From assembly GCA_021613535.1 (NCBI GenBank), contig CP075495.1:5518001-5582000 (forward strand): 64,000 nucleotides of DNA, read 5' to 3'. The translations under genes were made by a program, and so were the position numbers. Below the pieces are notes generated by a model, which saw only the letters and a list, made by a program, of their open reading frames with translations, made no database searches and was not told the origin of the DNA. Source of the DNA: Adineta vaga. Taxonomy: Eukaryota > Rotifera. Positions within the stretch are counted from its first letter, which is position 1, and each line of letters begins with the position of its first letter. This document shows positions 10,719-24,000 of the stretch, in pieces.

Positions 10719-12293
10719 TTATGTTATCTGCTTCAGTAACAAACATTTAGTTGACAAAAGATAAAAACGAATAGATGAAACATTCATGTATTGTTCTAAT
10801 CAATTTCTGTTTTTTTTTGTCATTACTTTTCGTAGAAACAAGAAAAACGAAGAGCTTACCGTTACGAATTCCAATTCCGTGTAAACCATTAGAAATCTCA
10901 TAAAATATAATTAAACGTTTATCATTGGCATCATTTGTCAAACTAAGATTTCGTTTATGACTTATATCAAAGACATAAAATTCCAATAAATGATTTTGTT
11001 CATCTGTTGTTGGGCGTGATGATGAATCCGTATCATTATTATTATTATTGTTGTTGTTGTTGTTGTTGTTGTTGTTATTATTATTATTATTAGTATTTCG
11101 TTGTTTCTTTCTTGACTGTACATTACTACTTACACAACTTAAACTGTCACATGATAATGAACCTAAATGAACGAAGAATACATAAAGTAATTCAATGCTA
11201 AAAAAACAGATACCTAAAAATTTTTTAGGGGAAAAACCTTGTGGTGACTGCCGCTGCTGCTGCTGCTGTTTGCTCATCTGTTTCGTTAATAACGAAACAA
11301 GTGCAATTTTTTCATGTAAATGATGATAACTATGAGATTGTTGTTCACTTTGCTTCATTCCGATCATCTTTTCAATTACTGTCTATTCAATCAAATGCTA
11401 TTGCCTTTTGTAGCCAAGTTAAAGTTTAAAATAATGACATGATACTAAGCTTCTCATTTTTCTTCTTTATGTACAATAGTGATCTTTACGAATCAGATGA
11501 GAAAAAATAATTATGACGATCGGACGGGTAAGGTAAACGACGACGAAAACGAAGAGGAGAAGAAGAAAAAGATGATGATGATGATGATCAACCGATTTAA
11601 TCGGAGCGGATCAATTCTTTCTATCTATCTTTCGTCTGTAAATGAAGGCTAGTGTTGTTTTTATTATTGTTGTTGGCGACTAACGACTATACAAATAGAT
11701 GTCTCGACATAAAGAAGTGCACAATCAGCTTCCGGCTCGGTGTAAATAATGAAGATCTAATCAGTTTGATGCATATGTTTTATTTTATCTATGTATATCA
11801 AAAACAAAACATCATATAAATGCATCTATCAATTAAGAGATCAGAAAATATGATAGAAAAATTCATTATCAAAACAAGTTTCTTATTCATTCAAATCAAT
11901 TCAAATAGATCAAACTGATCTCGAGTTTTTAATAAAACAAATTCATCTATTGACAAACCGACGAAAACATTCATAATAAATCTATTTTCTTTTCTTCCTA
12001 AATGCTCTGCATGAGCATATGTGCAATACTCCAATTACATTTTTCATTTCGATTACATCATTGTCTTACATTCCAATGGTATTAATTAATTTCATATGTC
12101 GAAAGAGAGAAGACAAAGAAGAAGAAGAAAAACATATCTGCTTACTTTTATCGTCGTTACTGTTCTGAATTTGTTTTTGATGATAAAGTTGTTGAGCAAC
12201 ACGTTTTCTTGATAATGGCCGTTTTTCTTTCGGATAAAGTTTGGATGAACGTAAACTTCCACAACAACTCTGACATGAGAGACAATCAACCAT
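10719..12293 (-). CDS. Possible multi-exon gene with a polyasparagine tract, function unknown
   Basis: A tentative model. A first exon starting at 12293 encodes a Cys-rich N terminus (MVDCLSCQSCCGSLRSS) that could be palmitoylated and ends at a GTAAGC donor near 12146. It can join in frame to an acceptor near 11381, then across a ~54-bp in-frame intron near 11170-11225, then through a run of about 17 Asn codons. A conserved-looking segment follows (HLLEFYVFDISHKRN and KRLIIFYEISNGLHGIGI) with a GTAAGC donor at about 10859. A last short exon could end at 10719. The strand-rich segment loosely recalls the first strand of longin-type domains, but this is too weak to name. The first intron would be ~760 bp. 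Exon borders are guesses from splice consensus; only 11365-10860 has reasonable coding character. Confidence 0.33.
11034..11093. repeat. AAT/AAC trinucleotide repeat (polyasparagine if coding)
   Basis: Minus-strand AAT and AAC triplets run for about 60 bases. Both codons specify Asn, and the mixture of synonymous triplets (AAT blocks flanking an AAC block) is compatible with either an uninterrupted microsatellite mosaic or selection on the peptide. Confidence 0.8.
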
Positions 12294-15200
12294 GGATACA
12301 AATATATATAGTTAGATACAGGAGATGTAGAAAAAAAACGAAGTCAATCAATCTGGAGCAAGTGTAAAAAGAACATTATAATGATTTACTAAATGATAGT
12401 CGCTCTCTCTCCCTTTCTTCTCTCGCGCTTCTAACTTATTGTATGTTCAAATTTTATCTTCATAGTTATGTGTATATGTCTGTCTGGTCAAATGAAAAAC
12501 CAAAACTCACGAAAAGAACATGCGATAATATTAATAATTTTTCGCTCGTTTTAATCAAGACTAGACATATACAATGGGGAGAAAAGTTATCGAATGACTA
12601 CGATCAATGTTGTTTTTTTCAAGCGTAGACGGAGATGTCGCATCGAGTTAAATTGTTTGAATGTTGCCCGTGAACATTTTTGCATAATCAGACATGCATA
12701 TACATTTGAACATTGTCTTCTTATAGTAATAGTTCTTTACATGATGATTTTATCGTTATTCGATGCTGTTCAATCTTACAATCTGTTGATGTGAATGAAC
12801 ATTTTTCTTCGATATTTACTTAGAGTAAAGAAGAATAATAATAAGGAGGAAAAAAATGAAATAAGGGCGGGTGTCTTTTCATTGTCCAATTCGCATTTAT
12901 CAACAGAAGATTACACACATACAGAACGTGTTGAATCAGTAAAAATCTTCCGTTTACTCCCCGCTTATGTCTTCTTTTGATACATTCGATCTTACCTGAA
13001 TATAAAAGAAATTTCATTCGAGAAGTACACCGTCAGTAATCACAGAAACTACATTCATATGATAATAAAATTCTAAAACTTCAATTGCAACACTTATGCT
13101 AATATTAAATGGAAGGAGAAGGAGAGAGAGGCGGAAGAAAAAACATCTAACAAAAAATGTATACATTTACCCCATCACTCAATGATCTTTATAATAGTTA
13201 TCCTACCATTTCTCCTCTTAGTATTTATTACACTTCACACCAGAGTTAAAAACGTCGTTTGTCTTTTCTCTTCTCTTTATTCACTCGCTTGTATTTTTTC
13301 TCTCCCTCTTCCTTTCGCTGTCTCTCTCTCTCTCTCTCTCTCTACCTCTTTCTACTTATATCGATCGCTGCTCTGATGTCTGTAAAACTATAGAAGAGAA
13401 GAGTTAAGAGAGAAAAATCATGCACACACATGCAGTATACACATATTCACACAAAAGGATGAGCTTTGTACAATTGACCATCTGTCTCGCATACGCATTT
13501 TTGTTCTATTGCTAGAAAAGAGAGCATGATAATTTACAGTTCATCCTATGCATCAATGATAACGAAATATATGCATCTTGAGAAGAAAAAAATGAAGAAG
13601 AAGAAGATGAAATCAGGCACGTGCGCAAGCTAGACAAATGAAAAGTTTTACCATGAAAAGAAATTAGAACGCTAACGTTATGTTTGTCACCCTACACATT
13701 TATTGATACCATATTACCTACATAGATATGCATTCGACTAAATTAGAACAAATGAAATGAACGTTTGTTGTTTTAACTACCATCGATCTTCATTTGTTAC
13801 GGTTACACGTCGGAACATTGATCAATTACAAATGCTTTATGATATAGTCATTCAATTCATTTGTTCCGTTCAATGGAATCATATAGATGCAAATGACATT
13901 GTAAGGATACTCAATCACAACATCAATGATAATAACAAGAGAGAAAAAAAAGTCTAAATGACAAGTATTGATCATTACTTGTCTAATGAATTTGATCTTC
14001 TGATGCAAATATATGATGACCGATATCGAACAAAATGGCTTCTGTTGCTTTTTTCCCCTTCGTCTTGTTCTTTCTCTTCAAAAGTAATCAAATCTTGCGG
14101 TATTCTCTTGACACAAAACTGTCCATTATAGAATAACGAAAAGATGGTATAATGAGTTGTGTCATCGGGGCGTTGTTTAACAGCAGTGTCAGCAGCAGCA
14201 GCTGGTTTATCGCAAAGAATAGGATAAAAAAAGAAAGGAAAACGAATGTAAAATCCTTGACATTACGTCTCAAATAGGTTCTTTCAGGACGTAGAATTCT
14301 GTCATACTCAAGGATAGAAGTATTAGTTTATTTTATACAACATCAAAATCTGATGGATTAAAATGCAATCTATCTTTGTTCTACTCAAGATATTAAATTG
14401 AAAAAAAAAACTACTTGTAAATATCAAATGTAAGATTATTCGAATACTTACAACAACCTAAGCCGAGTGAACGTAGCCGAAATGATGGGATTAATTTCAT
14501 TGTTATTTAATCGATATGAATAAGTAAATAATCAAAGAGGAAAACTATTGTAATGTTTTCCTCAATAATATGCGAAATACGGAAGACAACAGCCTTCTCA
14601 AACTTGTTATAAAGATAATGTGAAAAAAAGAATGTTGAAATTCTTTTTTGCTTGATTTCGTTTTGATACAAATATCTTCTATTAAAAGCAACAATAACGA
14701 CGACGATGGCGACGATCACAACTGTTATTAACGTATTGAGCCAAGGTTCTCCATCATGATACTAGAATAAAAATCATGATGAAACAAAGATTTGTCCAAT
14801 GGCAACAGTTGTCTAGTGATTATTATTCAAATCACCATTGATGTGCAAATAGACTTTCTTTTCTTCGTATACATTCTACTCAAAGAAATCCTATCGAAGT
14901 AACTTACTTAAGTGATAACTATATATATACACACATCATAATGAAGATTACCGTTTGTTTGATGTAATGCCGTAACGAAAGAAAACATATTCAATAGTTA
15001 AAAATTGTTGCTTATATTTTGATTCGAAAGTATGTGTATGCATTTTGCACTTCTCATTGTCTCAAGAGAACACATAAAGACGGAAATTAGTTGACAGGTG
15101 AACGTTGCCGAAGTAGTTTTGTTTAGTATAATCAATAATGTAACTATTCATTTGTAATCAGCCTATTCTCATACACATTTCATTTCTTCTTCTTTTTTCA

Positions 15201-16164
15201 TCTTCTCAACATGCACAACATAATAGACAAATAATGAGCCAGATTCGCTATTCACTAAGAAATGATTGATGATTATCAATTAAGTAGAATTTCATGACTA
15301 GGGAATAGAAATAATGAGAAAAAAAGTTAATTAGATACAGATGATTAGTCTTTTTCTTCCTAGTTTTAGATTAATATTTAATAAATTCGAGTATTTATTA
15401 TAAAACATAAAGTATATTCAACTGTTCTTAATCTGCATTTGATTTAAACATATGTTACAAATGACATAGTTTCGATTGATTTTTAATGTCTATTGTCCTG
15501 AGAAAATTTTTCATCAATCAGGTGTTAGAGCTTTTCTGAATCTTATTAAGATTATATTCAATTGTCGATCAAACGGCATGATCTATTAGTTGAGTAAGAA
15601 GATCTTTTCTTTCCAACTTGATCTATAACAATTTTAACAGAAGTATAAAGATAGACTATATACGTATGTGATTATCAATGTTTATAAAAATAAAGAAAGA
15701 TAAACTGCCAGAGATTCTTCGAGGAAAAATCAAGTTATTTATAGTATTCATTGTTATTCCAAAAGAAAAAAATTTAGATGATTGATAGGTTCAAATTCGT
15801 TGTGCTGAAAAGTATAATTATTTTTCTTTCTTATTGATAAAAACAAATTTTTCTCAGAGACAAGAATATAGAATATGATTGATGATGAACATGTGATTTA
15901 CTACTGTGTATTTTCGTAGGAAAAGAAGAACGAATAAAACTTGTTCATGACATATATTTCAAATACGAGTAATCATTATTATTTGCATTAGTTAAAGATT
16001 GAATTATGATTAAAGAAGAAAAAAAAAGGATAAAGATTAACAACTACAAATAGGAGTAGACATTCATACAATGAAGACGAAGAAAGAAAGAAAAAAAAGA
16101 TTCATCACCGGACAAATACACACATATATAAAGTCTATACTTGAATATGTAAATATGTATATAT
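12294..16164. other. Gene-poor region of about 3.9 kb
   Basis: This is the longest stretch without a recognised gene. Only short open frames (about 60-75 codons) occur, on both strands, with low-complexity translations and no family motif. It has several purine- or pyrimidine-biased patches (GA-rich near 13110-13145 and 13590-13610, CT-rich near 13255-13345). It lies between the Asn-rich gene (upstream side) and the 3' end of the M13 peptidase gene, so it may hold regulatory DNA or UTRs. No tRNA, transposon terminal repeats or reverse-transcriptase motifs were seen. Confidence 0.5.
13319..13344. repeat. (CT)n microsatellite
   Basis: An almost perfect CT dinucleotide run lies inside a longer pyrimidine-rich segment (about 13255-13370). 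Confidence 0.8.
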
Positions 16165-19100
16165 TTAGAAGACAGTACATTTGATTTGTGGATTCATTTT
16201 TGCATTTGTATTACATTGAAATACACGACTAAAATGATGACTTGAATGTAATGAACCAATCATTCTAAATAGATAAGATTGATTGAACAAGAAAAGAAAG
16301 AAATTGATTTCTGTTTTGTTTTACCTATAGCGAAATGGTGTATGAATCATATCTCGAATATCTTTTCGTAAACGTTCATTTAAATAATTACCACACCAGA
16401 TCTATGAAAGAATTGCAAAGATATCTCTTTTTTGAAAAAAAAATTAGAACTAAAACAAATTATACTTGACTAAAAGCAATAAAGAACATTTGTTCATGTG
16501 TATAATTATCCAATAATGGTAATCGACGCTCATTTCCATGAACTTTTAACCATTGTTTATAAGCCAGAAATGCTAATTCTGTTCCAGCAATATCAGCAAT
16601 GTTTTCTGATCGTGTTGTGTTTCCATTTAATGTCATATTAACTTGTTCATAAGTGTAATTTGAGTATTGATCAACAATACATCGTTCCGTTTCTCGATAA
16701 GTTGCATCTGTTTCATTATTCCACCATTGATTTAAATTACCATGTTCGTCAAAATAACGTCCATTTGTATCAAATCCATGTATGATTTCATGAGCTATAA
16801 CCATTCCGATACGACCATAAATAACAAAACTAAGAGAAAGAAAGGAACATGCAAATATCAGTTATTAAGACGAATGATTTGTTTTTTGTTTATTCTTACT
16901 GTGGAAATTTTGAACTATAAAGAAATGGTCGTGTCATACCAACAGGTATAATAATAGCATTACGATTACTGTCATAGAGTGCATTGACTTGCGCTGAACT
17001 TGTCATCCATCTAATGAAAATTAATCATTTGAGATAGACGTATAAAAACGATTTTCCTACTGTTTTTTATCGACAGGTTTTCGAAAGAGTGCAATATTTT
17101 TTCGTACTTCATTACCCAAAAGATTAATTACATTATTTAAATGATTATCAAATGAAATATTTAACTAAGAAGAAAATAATCAATGAAATCTATTATTATA
17201 CAACATCAATACTTACATTAGCATGACTGAAATTTAAATAAGTTTCATTCAAGGCTTCCAATGGATATGCAATAAATTCACTCATTAATTGTGCCTAAAA
17301 AAATGACATGTATATATCGATTCTTTGTCGTAAATCAGCTTTTCTATTTTGATTTACTTTAGCAAGTGCTACTTTTTTCGTATCATTTGTCATCCAAGTA
17401 TTTCGTTTAATTGTTTCATAAAATGTACTTCGAATATTAAGAATTACTTCTTGTAACTAAATAAGAAATGAATTTATGATAGAAAATAGGATAAATGAAT
17501 CAATACTTCTTCACGAATATTATCATCTGATTGAGATTTTAAATAGAGATATGTCATTGCTTGGGCAAATGTTTCATCAGCACGATTCAATAAGCAATGT
17601 GAACCGATTCCATTCAGAGCAGCACCCTACATAAAACAGAAAGAATTAAAAACAAAACGAAGAATGTTGTCGTAAAATTTTACCTGAGTAAGACGTGCAA
17701 GTTCATAATGAGCTTCTCGAAAAGTCTTACTTAAATCAGGTACAAGACTGGCAATAACACGCCATAAACAATAGCCTGTCAGCGTTCTAATTATTAAATC
17801 AAACAAAAATAGACGATTCAATTTCAATAGAATGTAAATTTTCGTGTTTCATACCGTATATCAAATCGACGAATAAGTCGTTCAAGATTTTCCACATATT
17901 GACTAGCATAGAGAACAACTATAGATTCATCAAGTGGAATATATTCTTTGAAAACAGTATGAAAATATACGGTCCAATTAATCGATGTAACCATATGTTG
18001 AAGTTCGCCGACAGTTATTTTTTTATAGAAATCGATAACTGTATTCGATGGTTGATCATCGCGAATCTAAATATGAAAAACAAATTGAGAAAGCTTTCCG
18101 TAATTCAATTTGTTCATCTTTTGAATATCAGTAAATCAATTTTTTTCTTTCACTACGTTTTACTATACGAATTCGGACTTTCTTAACATACTGATATGGT
18201 AACGATGAACAAAAAAAACTCTCACCTACGTTGGCGATTGCCTTCTCCAAAGTGAGTATTTGTTGCATTTCATTTCGTGCTTGTGTACGATCAATACCCA
18301 AACTGGCGGCGACGCTAACCATGAAATTTAAATAGGCATCTATTTCTTCTTCAGATTCATATGCAGCTGATGCTTGTAAAAATAATGATGGATGATTAAT
18401 CTAAAATAGAATTTTTCGAATTAGTTGAACATATTTATTTTTTCTTCTTCTTCTTCTGATAATTACAAGAATAATATGTTGAGAATTGTTCATATCATCT
18501 GCAGCGACTTTAAGTTCAAATAAAGGTTCAATATTAAATTCTAAATGAAGTGTAGCTAATAAACGTTCGAGCGATGATTTTGATTGCCATCGTTCGCCAT
18601 ATAACGGAGGAAATCCACCAAAACGTTCGAGATGTAGCATAAGTATGTGATAAGTTGCATTTTCTACTGCAGGTAAATCACGTTCTTCATGATATAAACA
18701 AGAAAAGAGACTTTATCTGTTGCAAGACAAGTAAATTAATCATTACCTGTACTTATACACGTTTGATAGAATATTTTAAGTTTTCGAACAGCATCTGGTT
18801 CTGTATCCAGAACAGGTTTACGCAATAATTCTAGAATACATAAAATAGAATGAAACTAAAAGAATTAATGAAAATAAATACCTCGATATAGATCAACAAC
18901 ATCATTGACAAATGATTCAAATGAAGAACGAACACTTCGACCTTCTGGAATTGGATGACTTTTATCCCAATTACCACAAGCAAATTGATAGAAATCCTTT
19001 AAATGATATAATAAAAAGAATTAATATAAATTTCTTTTAAATTCAACTTACTTCACATGGATCAACTGTAGTATCCATTGCATTATACGTGTCAGCTGCT

Positions 19101-19445
19101 AATGTGATACATTCTGGTGTTAAACATAATTGTTCTAAAAATATACCGTACGACAAAAACGAATAAATAAATTTCAAATTTTTTCATACTTTCAGATCGA
19201 AGACGTGTATGCAATGTATATAAAAATAACAGAGACATAACAATAGTAATAGCTAGTAACAGTGAAAGACACAGTCCGAATGTCATTTTATTTTGACATA
19301 GATAAGCTTTAAGCCAAGTTGTTGACTTTTTATGTTTTATTGCTGTTGTTGGTGATGTTGACGTTGATCGAATTTGTACTTCAGTCATGAGAGAATCGTG
19401 TTCAGCCGATGTTAATTGTACAGTAGTCATTGTTCCGTTATTCAT
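16165..19445 (-). CDS. M13 family zinc metallopeptidase (neprilysin / endothelin-converting-enzyme-like)
   Basis: A many-exon gene with introns mostly about 50-70 bp. It encodes a type II membrane ectopeptidase of roughly 750 residues that would cleave small extracellular peptides. The N-terminal cytosolic tail is followed by one transmembrane helix (FGLCLSLLLAITIVMSLLFL). The ectodomain starts with CLTPECITLAA and DPCEDFYQFACGNW, the usual M13 opening. Near the active site are VNALYDSNRN (equivalent of the NAFY substrate-binding motif), the zinc-binding VIAHEIIHGFD (HExxH, 16800 region) and ENIADIAG (third zinc ligand Glu and the catalytic-dyad Asp). The C terminus is KCTVF, where most members end CxVW; the final Trp has become Phe. 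The start at 19445 gives a normal tail and anchor. Orthology to NEP, ECE or NEPL types cannot be settled from motifs. Confidence 0.92.
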
Positions 19446-21024
19446 ATATATATAATATATATATATATGTATAAAACTCTTGTTCTTTTTTATTTATATT
19501 GGAATTAATTGTACGTGAGACGAGGAATTGCTTTGTATATTGTGTTTATTGAATAGCTTGTTGAGACAATTATCTACGATGTTTGTAACGTGTCATGTTT
19601 ACAAGTCAGATCAGAAACGCTTGACTTTTTGATCTGATAATATAAAAGTAAATTAATAATAAGAAGCGAGAAAATAAGAAAGAGGAAGATGAAGAAGAAA
19701 AGATCGCCGTCTGTTTATCATCACTTACGTTCGGCATACATAAACATCTTGATGTATTAAGTTCCGTAAAGGGTCTCATGTTTGTATATAATGTCTATAT
19801 TTCTCTCTCTCTCTCTCTCTCCTTCTCTTTGATAGATTGATGATGCTCTTAGTTTGAGTTGCGTCGGTCGTTGTTCGAAGGTATATAATTAATCGATACT
19901 GGTTCTTTCTCCGAAGAATAAACGATCGACGAACAAATCTCGGAGAAGAAGACAAGAAGCGCGTTAAAATATGAATGGATTGTATCATGCGGAAGTTGTC
20001 ATCGACGCTACTTTCATTGCTCATTGAATCGATGCATTCTCCCTCTTTTTTCTTCAATGACATATCGAGTTCGTCCAGTGTCAATAACAACAACAACAAC
20101 AACAAAAACGACTCTTATTTGAATAGTAATAAAAATAACAATATATACAAAAGAATAGATATCGATCTGAATAACAAAATTTTCTTTCAATTACAAGAAA
20201 TATTCCGGACATTTGTTTTCTACAAGCTATTTTGCATTTTATCTATTATCTATTATCAAAGAACTATATTAATAAATTGTACATAGTAATCTATGAAAAA
20301 TGTCTATCTGTACATAATTGCCTGATGGCAGTTATTAATTAATCAATGTATCATAAACAGAATATATCACATAAGCTATTCTTATTATCTGATAATCGAA
20401 AGCATGTGTCGAAGTTAGAGTAACTTTTCATTCGATGCTTTTATGAATAGAAATTTGATGAATTAGATTACAGTTATGAAATGTTCATAAGAGAAATTTG
20501 ACATATATTATCCGTTTTATTAGATTTGATTGAAAATAGTCTTATTTCAATCTTAATCTTTATCAGAACTAATGGATCGATAGAGATCTGGAATATTGAA
20601 CGGATAGATCCGAACTAAAGAATGTCGAAAAAGAAGTAATTATAGTCTGAGAGTTGCAATAAGGAAATTTCTATTGCTTATCATCGATGATGCCTTATGA
20701 TTTCTTCATGCTCATAATGAAATATTTTCTTAAGTCATTCCAGCACAATGAATCTTAGCGGTTCGACATCTTATTTGATGAGGACAATATTTGATTCATA
20801 GTTTCTGTTATACATATATATATATATCAATTCTTTATTAAATATAGTGAAAATTTTGCTGTTTGAAATGTCATTCTATAATACACATGTGGCTTTTTCA
20901 TTTTGGTTTCCAACAAAAAAAAAGATTACATGTATAGAGCACAAAATAAAAGAATTCAGTTTTCTTCAGATTATTGAAATACAGCGCGCAGGAATAAAAA
21001 TAGATTCTCTTTTGTTCTTGATTT
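19446..21024. other. Intergenic between M13 peptidase and MED23
   Basis: An AT-dinucleotide run (about 19446-19468) abuts the M13 start codon and may supply a TATA-like element. A CT run lies at about 19801-19821, and an AAC repeat near 20087-20107 gives a spurious Asn-rich plus-strand open frame (19975-20286). Nothing else looks coding. The right end should hold the MED23 3' UTR. Confidence 0.45.
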
Positions 21025-24000
21025 TTAACGTTGTTGCTGATTCCCATCAGGTCCAATTCCACTAGTAACACCAGTTGTTAATTGAAAATGTTGTTGAATA
21101 TTTTGTGGTGGTGTACCATAAGGTGGTACTTGCATTGCAGCTGTTGTATATTGCATTTGCATTGTAGATGTGCCTGATTTCAATTGTCCATGTGTTGGTG
21201 CATTTGTATTCGAGGAATCAACATTTGATGCTGATGAAGGTGTTGCTGCTGCTGATGCTGGTCCTTGGGAATGAATTGCTGATGATACATCCGTTTTTGC
21301 ACAAAGAAAATGAAGACGTGAACGAAGTTTTTCACAATGAAGATTATTTACAACTGTTTCAATACGATCACGTATAGCATCACCAACAACGATGTATTTG
21401 ATATGATAAAGAAAATTAGCAATCGTATCGACATTTACAAATGATTGTTGATGAACATCAACACGAGCAATGAGATCATATGGAACAATAACAAACTAGA
21501 AAAGAAACATATTAGAAACGAATTCAAACAAGTTATTGCTTTACTTCGAGTAATAATTTTGTTGATTCCGTTTGAATGCGTTGTAGAAATGGTCCAATTA
21601 ATTGAAATGCTAACAGTAGTTGATTTTCCGTTTTGATTGTTTGCGAAAGTCGTACTTGAACTATGCTAAAATATTTTTGAAAATACAGCTAAAAAGAAGA
21701 ATGAATGAAATGAAGAATTTACTTGAGAAATGGTTGTAAATGACTGATACTACCATGTAACCAAACTGAATGAACAACTGCTACAAAACAACATACCATA
21801 TTTTCTGTATGTGTACAAAATCGTTCACGAAAGTTAAGTAAATCCATAATATCACTTGGTGAACAACGTAACAAAAGTGGATGTTCAAATATTTGACACA
21901 TGCGTTCGAATAAATTTGTCCAATAATATTCCTAAAGAAAGATATTCATCTGTATTTTTCAACAACAAAAAAACAGCAATGATTACATACAGGTAAAGCA
22001 GAAAAGAGAAGACCCATTGTATTGAGATATTTCAAATAATTTGCACGAGGAATTAATGCATCACTAAAATACAAAGAAAAATTTTAAAATTTTATATTAA
22101 TACTATATATATATATATATATATATCGTAGTGCTAATACAAGAATGAATAGTCACTTACGCAGTTATAAATGGTTCTGCAAATAATTTCCATGGATTAA
22201 AATTTTCTTGTCCTGTATAGAAGAATATTTCAATTGCTATGCAATGAATCAATTGTAATGATGGATTTGCAAATTCATTATAACGCCAATCGATGTTGTA
22301 TTGATAAGAATTTTTCTCGTAGATAGGTGCACTGGAGTTAAGGAAAATAGAATGAATCTAAATAATAAATTTCTCGAAAAAAAACCAAAACAAATAGAAA
22401 AGGATATCATCCACAAGTTTATGCAAAAGGTCAATAGCATAACGTGAATTGAAAACTGGTGATGGCGATTGTCGTTTTTCTCCATCTACACGAAGATAAT
22501 TTTCAATGTAGGCGATGAAATTATTCGAAAAACACCATTCCATTTTGCGCATATGATAAATATTTCCTTAAAAAAAAAACAAGAAAAGAGTTTGTTTTTA
22601 ATTTAGGTTATTTTTCATTTACCAAGAGTGCCGATGATTAAGGATTGGCGAAAGTTGGATTTTTCACGTAATTTTTTTTCATAAACAAATAAAGTATTGT
22701 ATAAAAATGTGACTGGTGCAGCTAAAATATGAAATAATCTATCATTTTCTTCTCTTCAAAAATCACTTCATATACAAACCATGTGCACGAAAGAGATTTT
22801 GAGCAATGGGTAAAACTGTATCAACAATACGTGCATTCGGCATATGTTCAAACATTCGACTGATTATTAATTCAAATATCTAAATTGAGAAAAGAAAAAC
22901 GCGCGTCGTTGTTTGTTTGTTTTCTTCCTCGATATGTTTCGATTTCCACATACATATGAAAATCAACATCTTTACTTCTCTCGTTTTTTTTCTCAACAGT
23001 ATCAACAAAAAATCAAACCTCGATTGATTCAAGCTTATCAAAAGAGAAAAACTCAACTAGCAAAATGTTCATTAATCTATTCGATTCAAACATTAACATT
23101 AATGGATGGATCAAATCCATATATCGCTGGATCTTATCAAGTTCCTTTCACATCTAAACGATGTTTAAGATCAAAATCTACTTACTGGTAAAAGACGAAG
23201 ACACATATTGCTATAATATGTTGGTAAACATCGATCCATAGACTATAAACATGAAGAAAACAACATCATCATCCTTGCCGTATCAATATATCAACTTACT
23301 GGTTGTAAATAATCTTTAATAAGACCTTCCATAAAGAAACGTTCAATATTTTTCTAAAGACAACGTGAATAGATTTTCTTTATAAAACATTTGATTCCGA
23401 ATAAAAGATATACCTTATGATATTCACAATGAAATTTTTCATGGAAATTTTTCATACTCCAAATATCACCGGATATCTAATCAGATAGAATCTAACTGTA
23501 CATGTATGTAATTGAATCAGAATGATCTACATACACTTCTTGCAATATTACCAAAATCTTTAATGATTTCTGATAATGTGCTTGAATTAATCATAAAATA
23601 GAATAGAATATGAACATAGGGTGTTTTTGCTTCATCTAATGGTCGAAGAAACTAAAAAGCAAGAATCATTGAAATGTTATTCAAATGAGAATTTTTCAAG
23701 TTTTACAAGAATTAGTAAAAGTCGATCGAGTTGAATTATATTGTAACGAGTTGCCATAAGAACAACTGCATCAGCATACTAAATACAACACAAAGAAAAA
23801 TGAATAAATATGTCATTGTTTTCATCGATTTACCTTTTGCATAAATGTTTGACTATGATTTTGTTGTAAAGTAATTTCACGTAAGATATATTCTGCTAAT
23901 GTACGATAATGCGCATTCATTGAACGTGTTAACAGATTTTTAAATATTCTAATTAATATTATATAGACAAAGAGTATATTTAGAATAGAAGAAAAGACCA

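Noticed and set aside
12820-13017. Overlapping short open frames on both strands near 12.8-13.0 kb
   Set aside because: Both are ~65 codons with AT-driven composition and no splice context; chance frames are expected at this size.
15786-15800. ggttcaaattcg resembling a tRNA B box
   Set aside because: No A box at the right distance and no cloverleaf stems around it could be found by eye.
19975-20286. Asn-rich plus-strand open frame of 103 codons
   Set aside because: The frame is produced by an AAC microsatellite plus AT-rich flank; the translation has no conserved-looking segment.
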